Shown here piece after piece: positions 24,713 through 37,080 of a stretch of 64,000 nucleotides of DNA. The stretch covers positions 31,175,727 to 31,239,726 of the forward strand of contig NC_088873.1 of assembly GCF_032884065.1 (NCBI RefSeq). Reading direction: 5' to 3'. This DNA comes from Artemia franciscana (Eukaryota; Arthropoda; Branchiopoda; Anostraca; Artemiidae). The position numbers and the translations under genes were made by a program. A model generated the notes under the pieces. That model was not told the DNA's origin. It ran no database searches and saw only the letters and a program-made list of their open reading frames with translations. Position 1 is the stretch's first letter, and each line of letters starts with the position of its first letter.

Positions 24713-25064
24713 CTGTCAAAATATACACTGTTTGTAAACTGCGTTGTTAATCAAAGTGAACATTAGTTTAAAGTAATTAACATAAGCGAAATTAAACTTT
24801 TTCTCATAGATTTTGTAAAACGATCATATAATATCATAGCAAGTTTGCACACTTGTACTAACTGTTATTTAAGACCAAGATTACACCCTACAAACTGTTC
24901 ATCACCATGATCATCCGTCAACATTAGAATGGTTTTCCCTGCACCTTTACATGTCTGACTTTACTACGGATTCAATCTGAGTATGTCAAACTCAACTGGG
25001 CTTGCACCCTTTGAATAAGGAGTGTTGTGGCAGTTTTCGGTGGACTACGCCGGCAAATTTATTG

Positions 25065-25155
25065 CGGGAGCAATCCTTCGATTTTATTCGATCTATCGAT
25101 TATATTCGATCTATCGATTATATCGATTCGATCGATTATATTCGATCCATCGATC
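25065..25155. repeat. TCGATNTATCGAT-type microsatellite
   Basis: Short imperfect repeats of 'tcgatctatcgattatat'. Confidence 0.8.
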
Positions 25156-25465
25156 TTCACTATAGTTTAAATGCCGCATCTGTCTCCCCCAAGACTTTAG
25201 ATTGGTACGTCCCAAAAAGGCAAGTCATGGCGTGTTCCTTGAAGTCGGTTTCAAAATATGCCACATATTTAAATCCGATCAATCATTTTTTTAAGCGCAC
25301 CATGCATAAAAACTAATACTTTATAAGTTTGTCCTAAAACTTAAGACCTACCTTAGTTTATATTCTTTTTTCTAAAGTTGCGGCATGTACAAGCTTAAGC
25401 TATGTTACTTCAGTAGTAATACCTCAATTGACACGGCCATCACCTCCTACCGCTGCCGTCTACTC

Positions 25466-25986
25466 CAGAGGCACCATTTGAGGGGGGGGGGGTTAGGGGG
25501 GGGGGGGGCAAATGCCCACCCCAGATTTTTCAGGGGGGCCCAAGCTTCCACCACAAAGGGCCCTTTGCCGGCCATAATAATCCATTATGTCCAAGATAAT
25601 CCATTGCGTCCAATTGATTTGAAATTATGCACGCCTATTACTTTCACCGACGTATTGTTTACTTAAATAAGAAAGTCTCTCGTCGAGGAGGGCAAGTCTT
25701 TAGTCTGGTTGAATATTCCACTTTCAGTTTAATCACTTAACCTCGTTGATTATGATCTTTGATGTTATAATTAATCTTAAAGGTCAGTGTGGCAACAGCC
25801 ACACTGATGTTATAATTAATCTTAAAGGTCAGTGTTTCCATGCAACAGACGGGTGCTGAAAATGAGTTTTTACTTAGAATATTCGATCGGTGTGCTGCCA
25901 AAACTCGCATTTTTTCTTACGTGAAAGTTGGGGGCCCAAAATGGAGTTCATGCCCACCTCAAGATTTGGCCCAAATGGCGCCTCTG
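25466..25986. mobile_element. hAT-type non-autonomous element, 521 bp
   Basis: The ends are CAGAGGCACCATTTG (left) and CAAATGGCGCCTCTG (right), inverted with one mismatch. They are flanked by a perfect 8-bp target duplication GTCTACTC at 25458-25465 and 25987-25994. CAG-type tips and 8-bp duplications are characteristic of hAT transposons. Subterminal G-runs and 'gcccacc..agattt' also mirror each other. No transposase frame. It lies in the FPPS intron 24713-30539. Confidence 0.9.
25761..25835. repeat. 30-bp direct repeats with a hairpin between
   Basis: Starting with 'gatgttataattaatcttaa' and ending 'ggtcagtgt', a 30-bp sequence occurs at 25761-25790 and 25806-25835. Across the junction CAGTGTGGC and GCCACACTG form a 9-bp stem with an AACA loop. 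Confidence 0.9.
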
Positions 25987-26529
25987 GTCTACTCCAATGT
26001 ATGTCTCCACCAACCTGAGCAGACGAATAAAGGGTTCATCATTCATAGATTACTATTACTAACTCATCACTTTGAATTAAGTGTTATTAGTGATATTTTT
26101 TGTCAGTTGAATATCATTTTGTCAATGGATATCCTTTATTCATCAAGATGAAACTTTCTGAGGATGTTAAAAGGATAAAGAAATTTAAATTCTTTATTAT
26201 GACTCAATTGATATGACCGTGACAAGTGCAAAGTTTATTTTGAAAGTGTAATTTGATTGCTTACAAATCTGCCATCGGTTATTTTCTAGCACAGATGACG
26301 TAGCAAGACCATTGTCATCACTATTTTGGGTTTAATGATACTCTTTATCATTATAATAATGACGAACTCCAGAAATATTCCTGGAGACTAAGAGGAATTA
26401 TATATCAATTTCTACCTCTATCCCCCTCCCTTAGGACTAATTCCGTATTTATCTGAATCCCATAAAAAAAAAGATCATGGATATGTGTTGTTTTTTTTCT
26501 TCGTCTTTTTTCCTAAAGATGATCGTGCG

Positions 26530-27109
26530 GAACTAAGAATCCCAGACGATTGAGACAGAAAAGTAAAGCAGAGTGGCCGGTGGAGATTAAGGATATCTTA
26601 GATAGGTGTGGATTAGGGGAATGGTGGTATGAAGGAAAGGGGATTATGGGTGTGGAGGAAATAGTAAAAAGGGAGGTACAAGAGAGGCTGAAGAACCAAG
26701 AAATCCAGATATGGTGGGCAAGTCTGGATCGTTCAGGGTCGTTAAAATTGTATAGACAGATAAAGGGTAGTTGGGGGGAGGAGGTATTTTGGAAGGTTGG
26801 GGAGAAGGTAGAATCTATTGCTTGTCCTATGTGTGGATCTCAGGATGAAAGTTTAATACATTTTTTGTGTGAATGTGTCGAGTTGAATGAATGGAGGCAA
26901 GAGATGTATTGTAAAGAAAAATTGAATGAGATATGGATGGTAGATAGAACGAAAGAGACAAATTTCCTGAGTATTAAAAGGATAGCAAGATTTGTCAGGA
27001 TTGCAGCGGCACATCGGGAGCGTTTTCTTTAAATAGTATTAATTTATTTTAGTGAATTTGTTGTTTGTTATGTAAATTTCCTATGGCCCATGGGCTTTTT
27101 CTGGAATAA

Positions 27110-27165
<56 letters not shown>
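26530..27165 (+). pseudogene. LINE 3' end with C-terminal zinc knuckle
   Basis: An open frame of about 160 codons (26550-27032) ends a non-LTR retrotransposon ORF. It includes WWASLDRSGSLKLYRQIK and then CPMCGSQDESLIHFLCEC, the C-x2-C-x9-H-x3/4-C knuckle found after the reverse transcriptase in several LINE clades. A short 3' UTR and the (TTA)n tail (27111-27165) follow, typical of LINE insertion ends. It is 5'-truncated with no reverse transcriptase left. The uninterrupted frame suggests a fairly recent insertion. It lies in the FPPS intron, antisense to the gene. Confidence 0.85.
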
Positions 27166-30030
27166 GCCTCATTCAAAGAAAGTAAAAGTTTTAGTTTTCT
27201 TTTAAGTGACCAAAAATATTGGAAGGCAACTAGTCCCCTTTCCATACACTTTTTCCCCTGAAAGACATCCGATTGAAATTTTGAGATAGCAATTTGGTTT
27301 GCAATACTTGAAAGGTCCAATATTTATTCTTCTAGGGATGTTATGACCCCTCACAGTCCCCCCCAGTCCCTAGGGAAAGGCCTGCAAGTTTTGCAATGTG
27401 TCTATTGATTACGGATAGTATTTTTATTGTGAAACATTCGGGCATTTTTGACAGAATTTTGGGAGAGATTCTAATGAGAAACTTTTCCGAGAAGAATTTT
27501 CTTCGGGCTCATAAATAGCCTTGTTTTTATTTGTCTTTCTTTTTCTTTGGATGCACAATTTTGTATATGGTGAAAATGTTACGGGAGAATTGTTCAGGGG
27601 AATTTTCCGCAGGAGGAAACTTTCCAGGGAGAATGTTCCAGGTATTCCGACATAGGTCTTACCAGAATAATTGTTGCACATGGACAACACAGCCTATCTG
27701 GACGCAACGTCTTTGAAGGAAGATTTAAGTTTGAAAAGTTTTTAGTTTTAAGTTTAAGTGATAAACTTACCAAAACCAGTTTTGTCTTACGTTTTTTATT
27801 AGTAAATAATCGAAATAGTTCTGTCAAAACCTCAGTAAATTCCAAGAAAATATGGAAGACTGTCTATAAAATTTCAGAAAATTTTACTAGAACTTGGAAG
27901 CCCTCCTCCACACCCTCATCAATATCGTTTTTGTATCAGGAGGTGACACCTTCAATTTGCATGCCCATTTTTATTTTGCATGGCTTCTACAAGAAAAATC
28001 TAATGATTTTATATAGCTGGACTTACTTTTCGCAAGGGGAAATGAATGACCTATACATTGTAGCATTTGTGACCCCAGAACTGACAATCTGGAGGTGACA
28101 CCTTCAATTTGCGTGCCCATTTTATTGTGCATGGCTTCTACAAGAAAAATCTAGTGATTTTATATAGCTGGACAATCTAACTTACTTTTCGCAAGGGGAA
28201 ATGAATGACCTATACATTGTAGCATTTTAGACCCCAGAAATGACAATTTGCTGTTACTTTTTTTTCTCAGTGGAATCAGAAGTGAAAGATAACTCCCTTC
28301 CACACCTTTCAATAAATATACCTTTCTAATTGGGCACGTTAAGTGAACACATAAGCTCATTTTGAAAGAGTACCAGATGTAATCTTTAGTTTTGATTTTC
28401 AAAATGATGATTGAAGTTCAGCTTTATTAATATCAAATAATCAATACATGCATCCCTTTTAACATTCCCACTAAAAGCTCCATGGCCTGTGAAGATAGGG
28501 AAAAACATTCCAATCAAATCATAATACAAGATAAGGGAAATAAACATGGAGAGGAAAAAATAACAAAAAAGAAATACAGAAAAATGTAAATAATTATATC
28601 AAACCTTAGCAGTTATTGCTAAACGAACGACGCATAGGCAGCATACACCTTTCAAATTTGCAACCTACCTGTGTCAGAAAAAAAAACAGTATTGCTCAAG
28701 TATAATAACTAAGTCCTGGAAATGAGTGATCGACGGTGATGAGTTACTGAAATCATCCTGTTTCTAGCCAGGTATTCAAAGGATATGAGTCATATTTTAA
28801 ATCTGATCAAAATTAAGAATGCCAAAGGAAGGAATAAATTTCGATAAGTAAATCATGCTTAGCAATGTTACATTTTTGGTGGATTAATGTAAAAAATCGG
28901 TCCTAGGGATCCCCCCAGAAAATTTCCCCTGGAGCATTCCAGCTGAAAATTTAATCCTGACAATTCCCCCCATAACATTCTCTCTATATGAAAAATTGTG
29001 CATTCAAAGAGAAGAAAAGATAAATAAAATAAATTATGTATATGAATCAAGAAAAAATCCTCCCCGAAAATTTACTCCCTGCTGACAATTCTTCACGTGG
29101 GACCCCCCCCCCCCCCCTAAAGAAACTCTCCTTAAAAAATGTCCATATTTTTTCCAATAAAAGATACTGTATGTAAGCAATGGACTAATTGCAAAACTTA
29201 AAGCCCTTTCCCTAGGGCCTGTGGAGGATCATGTCATCCTTAGAGGCATATTTATTTGACCTGACCTTTCAACTATGCTGAAGCAAATGGTTATCTCAAA
29301 ATTCCCAGTCGGATATCTTTGGGGGAAAAGGGGGAGGGGGATAGTCACCCTCAAGTCTGTTTGGCCACTAAAAAAAGCTATTGCAACTTTTAATTTTTGT
29401 TTGAACCAGCCATCTCCCGATATTCTGGGATTCGTAGTTCAATACAATCATCCCTGGAGAGGAAAAAAGAACAAAACAAGCAACATACATTCGTGATCTT
29501 TTTGGACAAAACATAATCTTATTGAGCCTTCAGATACACACAGAACTAGTTCTAAGGATGTAGTGGGTGGATGTAGTATTTGATATATTATCCCCCTTGA
29601 TTTTTGAGAATATTTCTAGTCTGTGTCGTTGTTGTGAGATTAAATATTACACATTAAGCTCCGAAACGAGCAGGATTTATTCCGTATAGGAGGGGGGCTG
29701 TCCTCCCATCATACTCAATCTCCCCCTCATGGTCGTAAAACCTTCGGGGGATGTTCATTCCATCGGAAATTGATTAGTTCTTGTTCATTTTTTTTTTTAA
29801 GTCAAAAGTGATTGGAGACCATCCAGTCCTTGTCCTAGTATCTTTTTTCATATCTGATCCTTTTATTACCCCATAGGTACCTAATCGACATTTTGAGGTA
29901 ACTGTTTTGTACTTCCTCTGTGGCAGATCAATTTTGCGTTTCGGATAATTTTCCATGGGTGGATTATCCAGAGGGAATTTCCAATGGGGGGGGGGTGTTC
30001 CAGGGGGATTTTCCGGGGGACTCAGGCCCC
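27166..30030. repeat. Family A core fragments, several orientations
   Basis: Diverged core units are recognisable at about 27190-27420 (+), 29100-29400 (-) and 29660-30000 (+), through words such as 'ttttaagtgaccaaaa', 'ggaaggcaactagtcccc' and 'ttttgagatagca'. Around 27580-27650 and 28900-29110 are facing 'ggaattttcc'-type minisatellites on opposite strands. Short frames here are not supported as genes. Confidence 0.6.
27946..28255 (+). repeat. Tandem duplication of about 145 bp
   Basis: 'ggaggtgacaccttcaattt' and the following 'catggcttctacaagaaaaa', 'ttatatagctgga', 'cgcaaggggaaatgaatgac' and 'ctatacattgtagcat' occur twice in direct order (about 27946-28090 and 28091-28255), with a few differences. 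Confidence 0.9.
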
Positions 30031-30539
30031 CATAAAAATTATGTTCTTTAAATGTATAAATAATTTTGAATTCCTGTTTTTGAGAGTTCTTATAATTATA
30101 TGGACAAAGGTCATTCTATACATATTTTTCATTATCCAACAATAGAACAGTTAGCAAAGAACGTGAGAAAAAAGAATTTTTAGTGTTTTTTAGTGTTTTT
30201 ACCGTAGTTAAATTCTAGATAATAATGAAATTGTGTATCTCTAAGCATAATTTTGATATTGACAATTTGCTTTCTTTTAAATATTTTTTCTTTTGAGACG
30301 GCCTATAAATGGGTGGCTATAGTCAATATGGTCCTTCGGGATAAAATAATTCGGTATGATTATTTAAACTAACAAGTTAGCTTCTCTAAGCCTGCTGAAA
30401 ACAGTAAAAGACTTCCTAGAAGCAGAAGAACAGCTTGACTTTTAGCTTCACAAAACCCCCCCACACCAGTGTGCCTTTGCCAAGGTTCTACTTGGCCCAT
30501 TGGTAAAGCATTACATATGGATATTAAAGTATAACTTAC

Positions 30540-30619
30540 TGAATGAAAACGCTATTTGATAATGCTGGACCGACTAAAGGCTTTCCTAGTAATTGGCGAA
30601 GAACCGTTACTCGCGTCAT
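30540..30619 (-). CDS. FDPS: Farnesyl diphosphate synthase, first coding exon (presequence-like)
   Basis: An ATG at 30619 opens MTRVTVLRQLLGKPLVGPAL followed by SNSVFI, and the exon ends in CA before GTAAGTT. Two bases plus the G that starts exon 2 make CAG (Gln), so the phases fit exactly. Joined to exon 2, the first 45 residues contain no Asp or Glu but several Arg/Lys, with a hydrophobic/basic alternation. That is what a mitochondrial presequence looks like. Longer FPPS forms with mitochondrial leaders are known in insects and mammals; targeting here is inferred. A decayed copy of this exon and its flanks at 41294-41374 supports its being a real transcribed unit that was once duplicated. 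Confidence 0.75.
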
Positions 30620-30986
30620 TGTGATCCTAGACTAATGAGACTTATCTCACCTCCGGAAAATATCCGCAAAATCAAATAAGAAATAATCTTACTTTTATCT
30701 TAATAGCTTTGGGAAAATTTATCAGAGGCCACACCCCCTTTTCCATAACACTGCTTGGCATTTTTCTATCATTTTCTTATCTTATTCCCAAAGAATTGGA
30801 AAGTATTTTCAGGAGGCTGTATAGATTTTGACAAGGTTATAAAAGGAAATATAAACCCTGCTTTTTGCTCAGAGCTGTGCTGAGACCAAGGAGAGTTAAG
30901 GTGTAAAAAAACGTTATGACTCGAAAACTTATCGTTATTTTATCGGCTTAAAGTTTCATACGTAAAAAAAAATGGGTTTTATCATT

Positions 30987-32342
30987 TCAAACAGTTCGTG
31001 GTAACGAACTGTAGTAAGAGCCCGGCTCAATAGTAACCGAAACTCTAAAAAATGGAATTTTGATACCAATACCTACATCAAAAGAATCGCATTTTAATGC
31101 TGATTTTAAATATATAAGTTTCATCAAGTTTAGTCTTACCCATCAAAAGTTACGAGCCTGAGAAAATTTGCGTTATTTTAGAAAATAGGGGGAAACGCCC
31201 CCTAGAAGTCATAGAATCCTAACAAAAATCACACCATCAGATTCAGCGTATCAGAGAACCCTACTGTAGAAGTTTCAAGCTCCTATCTACAAAAATGTGG
31301 AATTTTGTATTGTTTGCCAGAAGGCAGATCACGGATGCGTGTTTATTTGTTTTTTTGTTTGTTTTTTTTCTTTTTCCCAGGGGTGATCGTATCGACCCAG
31401 TTCTCCTAGAATGTTGCAAGAGGGCTCATTCTAACGGAAATGAAAAGTTCTAGTGCCCTTTTTAAGTGACCAAAAAAATTGGAGGGCACCTAGGCCCCCT
31501 CCCACGCTAATTATTTTACCAAAGTCAACGGATCGAAATTCTGAGATAGCCATTTTATTCAACGTAGTCGAAAAACCATATAACTATGTCCTTAGGGACG
31601 ACTTACTCCCCCACAGTCCCCATGGGAGGGGCAACAAGTTACAAACTTTGACCAATGCTTACATATAGTAATGGTTATTGGGAAGTGTACAGGCGTTTTC
31701 AGGAGGATTTTTTGGTTGGGGGAAGGGTTGAGAAGAGGGGGATATGCTGGGGGAACTTTCTATCGATAATTTGTCATGGGGGATGAAAATCTCCATGAAG
31801 GGAGCGCAGGATTTACTAGCATTATTTAAAAATTAAAAGTTCTAGTTGCCTTTTTAATTTCCAAAAAAATCGGAGGGCAACTAGGCTTCCTCCCCCGCTC
31901 TTTTTTTCTCAAAATCATTCGATCAAAATTATGAGAAAGCCATTTAGCCAAAAAAAAAAAAAAAAATGCAAATTTCGTTTTAATTATTCCTCTGCGGAGA
32001 GCCAAAATCAAAGCATGCATTGATTCAAAAACGTTCAGAAATTAAATAAAAAAAAACAAGTTTTTTTTACTGAAAGTAAGGAGCGACATTAAAACTTAAA
32101 ACGAACAAAAATTACTTCGTATATGACAGAGGCTGCTTCCTCATCAACGCCCCGCTCTTTACGCTAAAGTTTTTTACTGTTTTAAAAAGAAGAATTGATA
32201 GACAGAGTCAAACTTTAGCGTAAAGAGCGGGGCGTTGATGAGGAAGCAGCCTCTTTCATATACGAAGTAATTTCTGTTCGTTTTAAGTTTTAATGTCGCT
32301 CCTTACTTTCAGTTAAAAAAACTTGTTTTTTTTTTATTTAAT
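30987..32342 (+). mobile_element. Family A element, near full length
   Basis: From TCAAACAGTTCGTGGTAACG through the T-rich tract (31350), core (31470), second core (31860) and terminal palindrome to the T-rich end near 32342. A direct deletion near 31020 has removed 'gagcga' from the head ('agtaagagcccggctc'). Non-coding. It lies just upstream of FPPS exon 1 on the minus strand. Confidence 0.85.
32045..32335. repeat. Family A terminal foldback palindrome, copy 2
   Basis: Arms of about 125 bp (32060-32175 and 32203-32322) with a spacer near 30 bp. Inverted landmarks are 'actgaaagtaaggagcgaca', 'gaggaagcagcctct' / 'agaggctgcttcctc' and 'ctctttacgctaaagttt'. The central word 'gaggctgcttcctcatcaac' differs from the other copies, yet both arms carry the same variant. 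Confidence 0.9.
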
Positions 32343-34785
32343 CCTCTTACAGGCTCAAAATTCAATCAAGCAAAAAATAAATACAACAACGTGTAAAGAT
32401 ATGGGATTATTCGCCTTCCTTTTCTTACTAATGCTTAGGGAATAATGTAATTAAATTGGGAAAATATGATGATTTTAGCGTTACAAAAATATAAAGATGG
32501 AAGTAAAGCATAGTTCTTGACACAGAACGTGCTTAAAAAAGAAGTGCTGAACGTGCTTTAAAGTATGGATAAAAGGTTGCTATATATTGCTATATATCCG
32601 ACTAATGAAACTATACTAACTGTTTTAAAATATAATGCTGCTGGGGTCCTGGCATTTTTTTTTCTTCTTCTTCTTTTTTTTGATCAAACGGTCTAATGTA
32701 TATTTTTTTCAATAAAGTGCAGATAAAGCTTTGGAGGGTTAGAGGGGGCAATAGTCCTGCTTTTATTTGCGATAATTTCTCTTCGGTTTAAGTTTCATTT
32801 ATTCAACCATAGTAGTATCTGCTATTTTTAAAATGTGACTATTCATATAATCTCTTTTCGTTTCATCTTCCCTTAAACATTCATTTTAATTTGTGCTTGT
32901 GCTAAGTTTTGACTCATTATTTGACTTTATCTCCGCTCGTCTTCGGTTTCAATATGGCTCTTTACTTTTCTTTTAAATTTTATTCGAAATTGTTTTTATT
33001 CTAAATTCAATTTTGTTCGTTTTTTTAAATGGCATTCAACTTACAATGGTCAACTGTAAGAATATCTGTAAATTTTCTCTGTTTTTCTGTTTGAGAAAAA
33101 AAAAATTGGATTACAATTTAAATTTAAGGCAAAACTTGAAAAGTCGGTCAATATTTCATAAAACCAGGGACGATAGCTCTACTCCTGTTTATGGTAATTT
33201 TTGTCCATTTTAAGATTCCTTTGTTCCTTTATAGTGGTATGTTAGATTAATATTAGACCCGGTTATTTATCTTGATTTTGGTTAATTTTGAGTTTAACTT
33301 AGTAATTAATAGTAACATCTGCTCGTTTTAAGTTTGAATAGTTTAATGAATTCGACTTTTATGATGCATTTTTGCTCGTCTTAGGTTTTAATATTGCACT
33401 TTACTTTTATTTCAAAAACCAACTTTTGGAAAACGTTTTTTGAATTAATTCCTGTTGATTTTTAATTGACATGGTTCGATTATTGGTTAATATTAAGAAT
33501 ATACGTGCACTGTTTTTAGTTTTTCTGCTTAATAATCACGGCCGTATCCAAGATGACGAAGGGGGGGGGGGTACAAAAGAATTTTTCAGGGGGGGGGTGA
33601 CAAAAAAATAAAAATTCATAAAAAATTTGTTTATATTCATTTTTATTATGTTTTTACAAGTCAAACAAACTTTTCGGGGGGATATCAAACTCCCTTTCCC
33701 TCCCCCTTTGAGATGGCATCCCCCTTTGAATTAAAATGCAGGATCGTAATACGTATTTTTGATAAAATTGAATATCTAGTCAAAATTTTAGATCTGCAGT
33801 AGTTTTGTGGAATAAATTCTTAGTAATAGTTTTACTATAAAATTTTTGATGGATAGGGAGGGGTTATTATTCATATGAATTAGAAATCTGCTAAATTTTT
33901 GTGTTTTATAGCGGTGAAGCCATGCAAACCCCCCATCCTGTGGGTATCCTTCAGCCTATGCATATCTTAACCTATTATTTTGCTAAAGGATACTTTAGGC
34001 TATATTTTACATTAGCTTTTTTTAATAAATTATGACGAGGTCATTTATTAAAGGAACTTCTCTTGTATTGTCTTTTTAATGACATCACACGTCATTGCAA
34101 TCAGATTTATTTCTCTAATTATTGTATTAGTTGAGGTTCCCTTGATCTGAAATTTTAATTGAAATTTTTAAGCAGATGGCCCAGTTTCAGGTGTCACATG
34201 TCGATACAACCTATCTCGAGAATATTTTTGTTTTCATTTTGGTCTTGTCTACATGTCCTTTAAGTTACAAGCAAACCCAGAGACGTATAAATATTGGATC
34301 CATTTTTGGATGTCACTATTCGATACAACTAAAATTACTTTTACATTTATTTTTTTTTTACAAAGGAATCTGTCTTGCCGAGAAGTTAGTAATGTCATTT
34401 TAGAGCCAATGGGAGGGACGAAATCTGAGGCCCCTTTTTTTATTGTTCCCATTCTGTTACTATTTTGGTCTAAAATGACCAAAAAATTCGAAGTCGATTA
34501 ACTGGGCTGAGCGAAAGAAACCTAGCTGACGAAAAAGAAGTTTTTGACTCATTTTTGGGCGGAATATTTCAAGCTTTTTCTTTGCATAAGCACTCCCATG
34601 AGCCAACAGCTTACGGAAATAAGTTTCGTGCTTTTAAGAAAAAAAAGGTTTATTTCTTTTTCGAACGAACCAATGTTTATGAGACAAAATCATTTTGCAT
34701 TCTTATTTCTCTCCTTAAACTGGATATTTGGATTCCCTTTGCCCTCCCCAAGCAATCTATGAAAGGTTTAGTTTAGCCTCTAAAT
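32343..34785. other. AT-rich sequence, mostly unassigned
   Basis: Contains scattered pieces related to family A tails (for example 32840-33000 and 33290-33460, with 'tttactttt.tttcaaa' and 'gctcgtcttaggttt') and a G-rich block at 33560-33740. No exon with splice borders and no recognisable protein was found; frames at 34176-34780 have no family resemblance. Confidence 0.4.
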
Positions 34786-35420
34786 ATTAAAGGCAGGTCA
34801 TTTTATAGCCTGGGCGAATAAACCATCTTTTGATTAACATCGCTCCTTCACCTTGAATACCTTAAAAGTCCAGCTGGGGCTACTAGTGACAAAAACTTAC
34901 CCCAAACAAAAAAATAGTTTACCCCGAAAACTTTACCCAATGACAAAAAAATAGAGGCAAAAATTTGCTGGCCCTAACGTCCACCTCAAAACAATAAATT
35001 TAAAACTTTTTTGCCTCCACCCATCAACATTTTGGAAGTTTTAGCTCGATTTCCGCAATTAGTTCCCGAGATGTTGCAGATATGCAATGTTGCATCCATA
35101 TATCCAAGTTTAAATAGCCTGATCCTCTTGGCCCCCTTATACCCTCTGAAGATTTCAGCTCGATATCCTTAAACTGATCCTGATATAAGACAGATGCGCC
35201 ATTTTGACAACCTCGATACACAATGTCTCTGTCAGTCTACATCCTTTCCCAGGCATATATTCTAGTCCAACACGGACTCAGAGTGCCGTAAATTCGAAGC
35301 AAATTAGAGACCAAAATGTTAGAGACCAATAAGGGATGAAAAAAGCGTTGCAAAGTCTGCCCAGGGTTATTTTGTGAAACTGGCCTTTAACTGAGCAAGC
35401 AGCCCAGATGATTTTCTAAG
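34786..35420. repeat. Family D degenerate repeat, left block
   Basis: Carries 'tttagctcgatttccgcaat', 'tcccgagatgttgcagatat' and later 'ttcagctcgatatcc', words that recur at 38340-38400, 38690-38730, 38960-38990 and 39370-39420. The two LINE fragments at 35440-38030 separate the blocks. Confidence 0.55.
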
Positions 35421-35439
35421 GTCTTCTTACAGCGTTGAA

Positions 35440-37080
35440 ATGCGAAGTGTTTTAGTAGTTTTAACATTTGAACCAAACGGGAGACTCAAATATGGCAGAG
35501 AATCATTTTTGCATGATTTCCAGTTTGGATTCCGAGCGAATTTCTCTACAGAGCATGCTTGTGCAGCTTTCTTGAATTTCATTCATTCGGCAATAGATCC
35601 TGATCATATCCCGACAGCTTTATTTTTGGATGTTCGTAAAGCTTTTGACTCCTTGACTCATCGGATTCTTCTTTGGAAACTATCGCATACTGGTATGAGA
35701 TCAAACGCTTTTTCTTGGTTTGATTCATATCTTTCTGGTAGGCTTATTTCAATTGATCCGCTTTTCCGGAGCCCTTCTGGAGTATACTATGGCATCCCTC
35801 AGGGATCTGTTCTTGGCCCCGTTTTATTTATGATTTATGTTGATGACCAGATTTTGACGGTAAAAAAAACACCAGGCCTCTGGCATGATTCATATCTTTC
35901 CCGTAGGCTTATTTCAATTGATCCACTTTTCCGGAGCCCTTCTGAAGTATATTATGGCGTCCCTCAGATATCTGTTCTTGGCCCCATAAGATTTCTGATT
36001 TATGTTAATGATCTGATTTTGGTGGTAAAAGAAACAACAGGCCTCTGGTATGCTACAAGCTGTGTCATCCTGATGCTCAATCGTGTTCGAATACTACTTT
36101 TAATGAAGTTTTCTTTAATTGCTTTTCCTGATGACACCACTCTTGGGACCCTTGGGAAGACGGAATGTGATATCAAGTCTAACCTTGTGGCTATATTCGA
36201 GAGAGTTAATTCATGGTTTAATGCAAATTACTTGGCCTTGAATGCTGGTAAGTTCAAATTTTTTCTCGAATTGGTATAGGTTTCCCTCAGCATACACTAC
36301 TTTAGGTGTCACAAAGCTCCTTGTGTAGACCAGAGAATTGGGTAGTCCGGTTTCTTGGTATCCTGCTTGATGATAACCCTTCATTTAGAAACCATATAGC
36401 GATGATTAGGGTTAAGGTCTCACGGAGTTTGGGTATTATTCCAAAACTTAGACACATATTTCCTGGATATATTCTGAAGCTTTTTATTTTCTGCTTTGTC
36501 CAGTCATATGTTTCTTATTGCCCCATTGTAAGGATGTATACTTTTTCCGTCTACACTGCGGTCACTTTCTGCTATGCATAACAAAGCACGGCGTCTGGTT
36601 ATGGATACCAACCATTCCCCACCAACACCACTCTTGAGTCTACAGTCTACATTATTTCTTGTGCTTCGTTTGCCTTTCATCAACTTCACGGCAATCTTCC
36701 AAAATCCCTTCAAAAAAACTCCTGTATTTATTTCTGATTCAGCTCTGTATAGCTTTCGTTCTTCATATAATATTTGCATTCCGCCTACCCCTACTATTTT
36801 CTTTTGTTTCCTTTTCCTTTTCCTCTGAGGAGTTGATGTCCCCTGAGTGTTTTTTTCATGGTGTATGGTTGTTATCTCTGCGCTTTGACTCCCAGGCCTT
36901 AGGTACGTTCTCTTTTTCATCTTATAAGTTATTTGGCTATTGTTCCTTTTTTTGGTTGTTGCTTATATTGTATTTTTTTTTGTATCCCCCTTGTATCCCT
37001 GGCCATGGAGCTTTTTGAGGGGGAATAAGAATGTTGTATTTCCATTTTGTATTTAATGGCAAATAAAACTCTGAATTCTG
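35440..37080 (+). pseudogene. LINE reverse transcriptase fragment with internal duplication, to 3' tail
   Basis: The frame 35440-36279 contains FQFGFRANFSTEHA, LFLDVRKAFDSL (motif A), GIPQGSVLGPVLF (motif B) and, in place of the catalytic FADD, FPDDT. After a frameshift near 36280 it continues with FLGILLDDNPSFRNHI and KLRHIFP (thumb region of CR1/Jockey-type LINEs), then a noncoding tail ending 'gcaaataaaactctgaattc'. A 165-bp (55-codon) segment, from SYLSGRLISIDPLF through GIPQGSVLGP to TGLW, is repeated in frame at 35722 and 35887, so motif B occurs twice. The Ala-to-Pro change and the duplication make activity very unlikely. Confidence 0.88.
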
